Origin: an uncultured bacterium
GTDB taxonomy: Bacteria; Pseudomonadota; Gammaproteobacteria; Burkholderiales; Burkholderiaceae_E
Length of the DNA stretch: 5,049 bases
Assembly: GCA_903864485.1 (NCBI GenBank)
Contig: CAIPGD010000168.1
Span: 1-5,049, forward strand
Direction: 5' to 3'
The position numbers and the translations under genes were made by a program. The notes under the pieces are model-generated. The model saw nothing but the letters and a program-made list of their open reading frames with translations, did no database searches and was not told the origin of the DNA. Of the stretch, positions 1-5,049 are shown piece by piece; position 1 is the stretch's first letter; each line of letters starts with the position of its first letter.

Positions 1-1
1 G

Positions 2-1885
2 CTCAATGTCCCCCGATCGGGGCGCACGGGCGTCATCGTCGAGCCGATGCTCACTGATCAGTGGTTCGTTGCGACCACCAAAGGCCAGCCAGCAGACGCA
101 CGTTTCCCGGGGCAATCCATCGCGGAGGTCGCGCTCGAGGCCGTCAACTCCGGGCAAATCCGTTTTCATCCGGAACACTGGACGACGACCTACCGCCATT
201 GGCTCGAGAACATTCAAGACTGGTGCATCTCGCGCCAACTCTGGTGGGGGCATCAAATCCCCGCTTGGTACGACGACACAGGGCGGGTTTTTGTCGGACG
301 CAACGAAGACGAGGCGCGAGCAAAAGCGACGTCGGCGGGCTACCCAGCGGACCGGCCACTGGTACGCGATCCGGATGTGCTCGACACGTGGTTCTCATCG
401 GCCCTGGTACCGTTCTCATCCTTGGGATGGCCGCAAGACACACCGGAACTCAAGCGCTATTTGCCCAGTGCGGTTTTGGTGACAGGGTTTGACATCATCT
501 TCTTCTGGGTCGCCCGGATGGTCATGATGACCAAGCACTTTACGGGCGAGGTGCCGTTTCGGGATGTTTATGTCAACGCCATCGTTCGCGATGCCGAAGG
601 CCAGAAAATGTCCAAGTCCAAGGGCAACACCATCGACCCACTCGATCTGATCGATGGAATCGATCTGGAAACTCTGGTCGCAAAAAGTACGACTGGGCTA
701 CTCCGGGCCGACCACCGGGACAAAGTCGAACGCGCGTTGCGCAAGAACTACCCAGACGGCATCCCGGCCTTTGGTGCCGATGCCATGCGATTTACGTTCG
801 CCTCGTTGGCCACCTTCGCGCGGACTCTGAATTTCGACCTGAATCGTTGCGAGGGGTACCGCAATTTCTGCAATAAGCTCTGGAACGCAACCCGTTTTGT
901 ACTCATGCAGTGTGAGGGTCAGGATTGCGGGTTTGAACCGCACGCGGCGGATCAATGTGCACCTGGAAACGCCGAGGCTTATCTCCAATTCTCGCCGGCC
1001 GACCGCTGGATCGTCTCTGTACTGCAACGCACGGAAGCTGAGGTTGAGCAGTCGCTCGCTGACTATCGCTTCGATAATGCGGCGCGGGCCATTTATGAAT
1101 TCGTTTGGAACGAATACTGCGACTGGTACCTCGAACTGGCCAAAGTTCAGCTCCAGCAAGGCGCCCCAGCATCGGCCCGCGCCACGCGGCGAACGCTTGT
1201 GCGGGCACTCGAGACCGTGTTACGGCTGGCCCATCCGATCATGCCGTTCATTACCGAAGAATTGTGGCAAAAGCTTGCACCGCTGGCCCATCGTTATGGT
1301 GAACGCGGGGTTCAGACGCTCAGCGGGCCAGAGCTCGAGCTCGCAGTAGCCGAGCAGCGTTACTCGATCATGACCCAGGCTTACCCGATCTCTGACGTAG
1401 CCCGCATTGACGAGCATGCGGAAGCATGGGTTCGGGAGCTCAAGGCCATGATCGATGCCTGCCGGGCGCTGCGAGGTGAGATGGGCATTTCACCCCTGCA
1501 AAAAGTGCCATTGATCGTTGCAGATGCTTCTGACTCTGGCCGCGAGCGACTCGAGGCCTTTGCAGCCAGCCTGCGCGCACTGGCCCGGATCGAAACCGTC
1601 ACCATCGTGAGTGAACTGCCGGCGGGGACCCGAGCGCCAGTTCAACTCGTCGGAAATGCGCGAATGATGCTTGAGGTTGAGATCGATCTGGCCGCCGAGC
1701 GCGAGCGCCTGGGCAAAGAAATCAATCGCCTGGTGGGTGAGATCGCCAAGGCCCAGGCAAAGCTGGATAACGCAGGCTTTGTCGCGCGGGCGCCAGTTGC
1801 CGTGGTCGATCAGGAAAAGCGTCGAGTCGCTGAATTTGGACTGGCATTAGAGCGGATGCGCGAGCAACTCGAGCAGTTGAACTAA
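2..1885 (+). CDS. valS: valyl-tRNA synthetase (ValRS), 5'-truncated by the window edge
   Basis: Class I aminoacyl-tRNA synthetase that attaches valine to tRNA-Val in the cytoplasm and hydrolyses mischarged Thr-tRNA-Val. The frame is open from base 2, so the ATG at 47 is internal; 627 residues are visible, against about 950 for E. coli ValRS. The HIGH motif and most of the N-terminal third lie upstream. Visible landmarks: the end of the CP1 editing insertion with EPMLTDQWF (from about residue 14), DWCISRQLWWGH (from 73), DVLDTWFSS (125-133), the KMSKS signature for ATP binding (202-206, bases 605-619), GYRNFCNKLWNATRF (from 285) at the start of the helical anticodon-binding domain, CDWYLEL (373), and a C-terminal coiled coil rich in Glu, Arg and Leu (about 559-627) that ends with the family-typical GFVARAP segment. 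No frameshift or missing signature is seen. It ends with TAA at 1883-1885. Identification is very secure; upstream context and promoter are outside the window. Confidence 0.98.
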   Translation, partial: LNVPRSGRTGVIVEPMLTDQWFVATTKGQPADARFPGQSIAEVALEAVNSGQIRFHPEHWTTTYRHWLENIQDWCISRQLWWGHQIPAWYDDTGRVFVGRNEDEARAKATSAGYPADRPLVRDPDVLDTWFSSALVPFSSLGWPQDTPELKRYLPSAVLVTGFDIIFFWVARMVMMTKHFTGEVPFRDVYVNAIVRDAEGQKMSKSKGNTIDPLDLIDGIDLETLVAKSTTGLLRADHRDKVERALRKNYPDGIPAFGADAMRFTFASLATFARTLNFDLNRCEGYRNFCNKLWNATRFVLMQCEGQDCGFEPHAADQCAPGNAEAYLQFSPADRWIVSVLQRTEAEVEQSLADYRFDNAARAIYEFVWNEYCDWYLELAKVQLQQGAPASARATRRTLVRALETVLRLAHPIMPFITEELWQKLAPLAHRYGERGVQTLSGPELELAVAEQRYSIMTQAYPISDVARIDEHAEAWVRELKAMIDACRALRGEMGISPLQKVPLIVADASDSGRERLEAFAASLRALARIETVTIVSELPAGTRAPVQLVGNARMMLEVEIDLAAERERLGKEINRLVGEIAKAQAKLDNAGFVARAPVAVVDQEKRRVAEFGLALERMREQLEQLN

Positions 1886-2035
1886 GAACCCAAAGGCCGG
1901 CAAACCCAACCCCGGGCAAGGCAGCCCGAAACCAGCGGTACCAATTTTTACCAAGATAGAAGGAAAAGCCCCGCGACATCTGTTGACCCAACCGCGATGC
2001 TTGGAGCGTCATTTAAAGCTTCAAGGGGTTTCCGG
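1886..2035. other. intergenic region between valS and the small acidic-tailed gene
   Basis: These 150 bases contain no supportable gene. One short perfect stem-loop is visible: CGGGC (1913-1917), six-base loop, GCCCG (1924-1928). A run of five T lies at 1945-1949, sixteen bases past the stem, too far for a classical intrinsic terminator. A weak hairpin GGTA/TACC (1937-1940 with 1949-1952) overlaps that T run. A TTGACC box at 1983-1988 resembles a sigma-70 -35 element, but the nearest AT-rich hexamer, TTTAAA at 2012-2017, is 23 bases away, so no promoter is claimed. The downstream gene could be read through from valS or have a promoter I cannot recognise. Confidence 0.5.
2023..2028 (+). promoter_or_regulatory. 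ribosome binding site deciding the start of the small acidic-tailed gene
   Basis: AAGGGG lies seven bases before the ATG at 2036, a good Shine-Dalgarno match at normal spacing. The in-frame upstream ATG at 1997 is preceded by TTGACCCAACCGCG, which has no purine-rich site. This favours 2036 as the start. Confidence 0.6.
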
Positions 2036-2377
2036 ATGTCGGGTCGAACGCTCATCGAATTGCATCCGCACGCAGGGATCGAATCGCATTTTTTTCGGAT
2101 CACCGTTGACGGGCAGGAGCGTGCCAGTCACCTCAACGCTCAAGACGCTGAAAAGCAACTGGCGCGCATCACCGACCGTATGCGCAGCCGCGAAGGCCCA
2201 TTAAGCGTCATTCGACATGTTTCGACGCAAGGCCCAACGCCCATCAGCACGCCCTGTAGCTGGGTGCCCCCGGAGTGCATGGCGCTCTTCGATGTCGAAA
2301 TCCGCGAGTCTGCTTTGGCCGATGGGGGCTCGGACGACGGGGACGAAACGGACGCGGAGACCGAGGCAGAGGATTAG
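2036..2377 (+). CDS. hypothetical protein, 113 residues, acidic C-terminal tail
   Basis: I do not recognise this protein, and no function is assigned. It begins MSGRTLIELHPHAGIESHFF and has no signal peptide or membrane segment, so it is probably cytosolic. By eye the first half alternates short strand-like stretches (LIELHP at 6-11, FFRITVDG at 19-26) with a probable amphipathic helix (about 34-52). A Pro/Thr/Ser-rich link (63-73) leads to the only two cysteines, C74 and C81, in CSWVPPEC, then a hydrophobic MALFDVEI segment (82-89). Residues 96-113 hold ten Asp/Glu and no Lys/Arg. The start at 2036 is chosen for the AAGGGG seven bases upstream; an ATG at 1997 would add 13 residues but lacks such a site. 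Codon use (GAC, GCG, CGC, ATC) fits the neighbouring genes, which supports real coding. It lies 150 bases after valS on the same strand and faces the tusA-like gene across 58 bases. The gene is probable but not certain. Confidence 0.68.
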   Translation: MSGRTLIELHPHAGIESHFFRITVDGQERASHLNAQDAEKQLARITDRMRSREGPLSVIRHVSTQGPTPISTPCSWVPPECMALFDVEIRESALADGGSDDGDETDAETEAED

Positions 2378-2435
2378 CAGGACGAGAGCGGCAGCAGGTT
2401 GCCAAGGCTCGCCCGCTGCTCATCGTGCGGACGCC
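2378..2435. other. convergent intergenic junction
   Basis: These 58 bases separate the TAG of the plus-strand small gene from the TAA of the minus-strand tusA-like gene. A short imperfect pairing, AGCGG (2387-2391) with CCGCT (2413-2417), spans a 21-base loop and has no T run on either side. No bidirectional intrinsic terminator is visible, so termination here, if any, would have to be Rho-dependent or lie within the opposing genes. Confidence 0.45.
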
Positions 2436-2699
2436 TTAACGCCGTTTCAGCCAAAACGTCCAGACCTCGCCACTCTGGATCGAATGCTCCAGGGCATTGC
2501 CGGTCTGACGGGCGAAGGCTTCAAAGTCGCGCTTGCTGCCGGGGTCGGTCGCCATGACCTTGAGCACCTGCCCACTTTGGAGCTGACTGAGTGCCTTCTT
2601 GGTTCGCAAAATTGGGAGTGGGCAATTGAGGTGGCGCGCGTCGACTTCCAGGTCGCAGGGCCACTGGGTATCACCCACTTCCGAGGCCACCTCAGACAC
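2436..2699 (-). CDS. tusA: TusA/SirA-family sulfur-carrier (sulfurtransferase) protein
   Basis: Small cytosolic protein of 87 residues, the usual TusA/SirA/YeeD-like size (E. coli TusA has 81). The family carries sulfur as a persulfide on the cysteine of a CPxP motif; E. coli TusA passes sulfur from IscS towards tRNA 2-thiouridine, while relatives serve sulfur oxidation or other routes. Here the motif is CPLP at residues 26-29 (bases 2613-2624), preceded by the typical LEVDARHLN strand and followed by the helix ILRTKKALSQL. Further on are a strand LKVMATDPGS, a helix KRDFEAFARQTGN, and a final strand ending WTFWLKRR, which together match the beta-alpha-beta-alpha-beta-beta fold. The start is taken as GTG at 2697-2699, which overlaps the last 8 bases of alaS; a GGTGG six bases upstream is a weak ribosome site. 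A GTG at 2688-2690 is an alternative. An extra cysteine, C15, lies 11 residues before the active one. Family assignment is firm; the exact pathway, and hence the symbol, is not. Confidence 0.9.
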   Translation of the reverse strand: MSEVASEVGDTQWPCDLEVDARHLNCPLPILRTKKALSQLQSGQVLKVMATDPGSKRDFEAFARQTGNALEHSIQSGEVWTFWLKRR

Positions 2700-5049
2700 G
2701 CTGCGCCACCCAACCGGCCACCGACGCGAGCGCGTCGGGCAATCCGGCCGGGTTGGTCCCTCCGGCCATCGCCAGATCGGGCCGCCCGCCCCCTTTGCCG
2801 CCCACTTGCTGAGCCACAAAATTCACGAGCTCACCAGCCTTCACCCGATTGATTGCGTCGGCGGTGACTCCGGCGGCTAACTGCACCTTTCCGTCGCTGA
2901 CCGCCGCGAGAACAATGGCAGAGCACCCAAGTCGGGTTTTTAGCTGATCAAGAGTCTCTCGCAACTGCCCGGCATCGGCGCCCTCCAGTTGCGCGGCAAG
3001 CACCTTGATGACGCCCGCCTGGCCGCTAATCTCGACGGCCTGAGCAGCTAGATCGCTGCCGGCACTGGCAGCCAGCTTGGACTTCAAGCGCCCGAGCTCT
3101 TTCTCAAGCGCCCGCGCATCGGATAGCGCCTGAACAATGCGGGCGCTGAGCTCATCGGGGGTTGACTTCAGTGCAGCCGCGGCCTCGAGCAAGCGGGTTT
3201 CGAGTGCCTGGACATGCGCCAGCGCGCCTGCGCCGGTTGTGGCCTCGATCCGCCGCACGCCCGCAGCAACGCCACTCTCGGACAGGATCTTAAAAAAGCC
3301 GATATCGCCAGTGTGTCCGACATGGGTACCGCCGCATAACTCGGTCGAAAATTGATCCATCCCCAGCACCCGCACCTCGGCTGAATACTTCTCACCGAAC
3401 AGGGCCATCGCACCGGCAGCCACCGCATCATCGAAGGCCATCAAACGCACGCTCACGGGGACATTGGTCCGGATTGCGTGATTGACCCAAGTCTCGATCC
3501 GTCGCACCTCTTCTTGCGTCAATGCAGAATGATGTGAGAAGTCAAAACGGGTCCTCTGGTCATCAACCAGCGAGCCTTTCTGGGAGACATGTGTACCGAG
3601 GATTTCGCGAAGTGCCGCATGCAGCAAATGGGTTGCCGAGTGGTTATTGCGGATCGCTTCGCGTCGTTGAACGTCGACCCGGGCAATCACGGAGTCGCCG
3701 ACCGAGAGCCGCCCCTGCTTTAGGTGTCCGTGATGACCCGGTACATCGGCACGCAGCTTTTGGGTGTCTTCAACAACAAATTCAAACGCGCCTGGCGTGA
3801 GCGACACGAGGACGCCGTGGTCGCCAACCTGGCCGCCGCTCTCGGCATAAAAAGGACTCGAATCAAGAACGATCACCGCATCGACCCGCTCGCTACGAGC
3901 GCCTTGACCGACCTCGATCGAGGAGACCTCGGTCGCGCCAACAAACAAAGCTCGCACGGTCGAAACCTGCTCAAGGCGCTCGTAACCGACAAATTCGGTC
4001 TGCTGGCCTTCAAAGGTCAAAGTCGTGCCCGCGCGGAATTTTCCGGCCGCCCGAGCCTGCTCTCGTTGACGGGTCATCGCCAGTTCGAACCCCGCTTCAT
4101 CGACGACGACGCCACGCTCGCGGCAGACGTCAGCGGTCAAATCGAGCGGAAATCCATAGGTGTCGTAGAGCTTGAAGGCGGTGTCACCGTCAAGCGTCTT
4201 CGACCCACTCTGCAGCGCGGCTTCGAGAATGGTCAGACCATGGGTCAGGGTCTCTGCAAAGCGCTCTTCCTCTTGCCGCAAGACCGCCTTGACGGTTTCG
4301 CGTGCTGATCGAAGCTCTGGGTAAGCCTCGCCCATTTCCTGATCGAGTGCATCGACCAGCGGATGAAAAAACAAGCCCTGCGCGCCCAACTGATGGCCGT
4401 GGCGCATGGCGCGTCGAGCAATCCGGCGCAGCACATAGCCGCGCCCTTCGTTGCCGGGGATCACGCCGTCAACGACCAGGAACGCACAGGCGCGGATATG
4501 ATCCGCGATCACCCGCAGGCTCGGCGATGCCAGATCGGCGGTCCCAGTGGCCTGCCCCGCAGCTGCGATCAGGGCCTGGAAAAGATCGATTTCGTAATTG
4601 GAATGAACATGCTGAAGAACCGCCGCAAGGCGTTCCAGACCCATTCCGGTATCGACGCAAGGTCTGGGCAACGGCGTCAGCGTGCCCGCTGCGTCCCGCT
4701 CGTACTGCATGAATACAAGGTTCCAGATCTCGATATAACGATCACCATCTTCATCCGGTGACCCCGGCGGCCCCCCCGCCACCTCGGGACCATGATCGAA
4801 AAAGATCTCGGTACACGGACCGCACGGGCCAGTCTCAGCCATCTGCCAGAAGTTATCGGACGCATAACGGGCGCCCTTGTTGTCGCCGATACGAACGATG
4901 CGCTCAGGCGGCACCCCGATCATCTTCTCCCAAAGCGAATAGGCCTCGTCGTCCTCGGCGTAGACCGTGACCCAGAGTTTTTCGACTGGCAAACGATAAA
5001 CCTGAGTCAAAAGCTCCCACGCAAACTGGATTGCGTCGCGCTTGAAGTA
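2692..5049 (-). CDS. alaS: alanyl-tRNA synthetase (AlaRS), 5'-truncated by the window edge
   Basis: Class II synthetase that charges tRNA-Ala in the cytoplasm and clears Ser- and Gly-tRNA-Ala. The frame is open to base 5049 and starts YFKRDAIQFAWELL, matching E. coli AlaRS from about residue 100, so class II motif 1 and motif 2 lie off the window; 785 residues are visible and the full protein should be near 885. Landmarks in visible numbering: GPCGPCTEIFFDHG in the catalytic core, class II motif 3 GMGLER (135-140, bases 4630-4647), the editing-domain zinc site formed by HSATH (470-474, bases 3628-3642) and CGGTH (572-576, bases 3322-3336), a coiled-coil stretch (about 610-662), and the C-Ala domain with the glycine-rich GGKGGGR (750-756, bases 2782-2802). 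All signatures are intact. It ends with TGA at 2692-2694, inside the start of the tusA-like gene, so the two form an operon. The TTG at 5010 is internal. Its promoter is outside the window. Confidence 0.98.
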   Translation of the reverse strand, partial: YFKRDAIQFAWELLTQVYRLPVEKLWVTVYAEDDEAYSLWEKMIGVPPERIVRIGDNKGARYASDNFWQMAETGPCGPCTEIFFDHGPEVAGGPPGSPDEDGDRYIEIWNLVFMQYERDAAGTLTPLPRPCVDTGMGLERLAAVLQHVHSNYEIDLFQALIAAAGQATGTADLASPSLRVIADHIRACAFLVVDGVIPGNEGRGYVLRRIARRAMRHGHQLGAQGLFFHPLVDALDQEMGEAYPELRSARETVKAVLRQEEERFAETLTHGLTILEAALQSGSKTLDGDTAFKLYDTYGFPLDLTADVCRERGVVVDEAGFELAMTRQREQARAAGKFRAGTTLTFEGQQTEFVGYERLEQVSTVRALFVGATEVSSIEVGQGARSERVDAVIVLDSSPFYAESGGQVGDHGVLVSLTPGAFEFVVEDTQKLRADVPGHHGHLKQGRLSVGDSVIARVDVQRREAIRNNHSATHLLHAALREILGTHVSQKGSLVDDQRTRFDFSHHSALTQEEVRRIETWVNHAIRTNVPVSVRLMAFDDAVAAGAMALFGEKYSAEVRVLGMDQFSTELCGGTHVGHTGDIGFFKILSESGVAAGVRRIEATTGAGALAHVQALETRLLEAAAALKSTPDELSARIVQALSDARALEKELGRLKSKLAASAGSDLAAQAVEISGQAGVIKVLAAQLEGADAGQLRETLDQLKTRLGCSAIVLAAVSDGKVQLAAGVTADAINRVKAGELVNFVAQQVGGKGGGRPDLAMAGGTNPAGLPDALASVAGWVAQRV

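Noticed and set aside
47..49. ATG at 47 as the start of valS
   Set aside because: The frame is open to the window edge, and the residues before it (RTGVIVEP) continue the ValRS match, so this Met is internal.
698..1159. Minus-strand open frame (153 codons) opposite valS
   Set aside because: It is antisense to intact ValRS sequence, with no recognisable domain and no supporting ribosome site or neighbour.
1983..2017. TTGACC ... TTTAAA as a sigma-70 promoter for the small gene
   Set aside because: The 23-base spacing is well outside the usual 16-18, and no better -10 element is present at the proper distance.
2377..2439. Peptide ending LLIVRTP in a shifted frame just after the small gene, possibly a frameshifted C-terminus
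   Set aside because: The upstream part of that frame is a run of Gly/Arg with poor codons (GGA, CGA, AGA), whereas the annotated frame keeps normal codon use to its TAG. No slippery site is visible at the join.
2700..2819. Upstream ATG extension of the tusA-like gene, starting at 2819
   Set aside because: The extra 40 residues are Trp/Arg/Gly/Pro-rich, unlike any TusA N-terminus, and lie entirely within the conserved C-Ala coding end of alaS.
2217..2852. Plus-strand open frame of 211 codons crossing three genes
   Set aside because: It overlaps the small gene in another frame and runs antisense through the tusA-like gene and the end of alaS. Its composition is Arg/Pro/Ala-rich, typical of a shadow frame.
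3724..4308. Long plus-strand open frame (194 codons) opposite alaS
   Set aside because: It lies wholly antisense to the well-matched AlaRS frame, and its translation shows no recognisable motif. Such frames are expected opposite GC-rich coding sequence.
5008..5010. TTG at 5010 as the start of alaS
   Set aside because: The 13 codons before it (YFKRDAIQFAWEL) match conserved AlaRS sequence, so the true start lies beyond the window.

Overview
The window is a stretch of ordinary bacterial housekeeping DNA, roughly 60% G+C by eye and densely coding. It holds four protein-coding genes. Two large aminoacyl-tRNA synthetase genes run in from opposite edges and point towards each other, with two small genes between them. 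Both synthetases read like proteobacterial proteins. The AlaRS and the short TusA-type protein resemble betaproteobacterial versions most closely (recollection of family sequences, not a database search), so a betaproteobacterium or a close relative is the best guess.

Layout. The plus strand starts inside valS (valyl-tRNA synthetase; about the last two thirds are present, ending at 1885). A 150-base intergenic stretch follows, with one weak stem-loop and no convincing promoter. Next is a 113-residue protein of unknown function with a strongly acidic tail (2036-2377, plus). After a 58-base convergent gap come two minus-strand genes. alaS (alanyl-tRNA synthetase) enters from the right edge without its first ~100 codons and ends at 2692. 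Directly downstream is a TusA/SirA-family sulfur-carrier gene (2436-2699, minus), whose GTG start overlaps the end of alaS by 8 bases, so the two are very probably cotranscribed and translationally coupled.

How they fit together. ValRS and AlaRS charge their cognate tRNAs and both carry editing functions. TusA-family proteins carry persulfide sulfur on a CPxP cysteine, in some bacteria for tRNA 2-thiouridine synthesis, so the alaS-tusA pair may link aminoacylation with sulfur delivery or tRNA modification; this is inference. No RNA gene, mobile element, insertion sequence, CRISPR array or long repeat was seen. I found no clear sign of a novel multi-gene system. The parts most worth a second look are the unrecognised acidic-tailed protein and the overlapping alaS-tusA arrangement.
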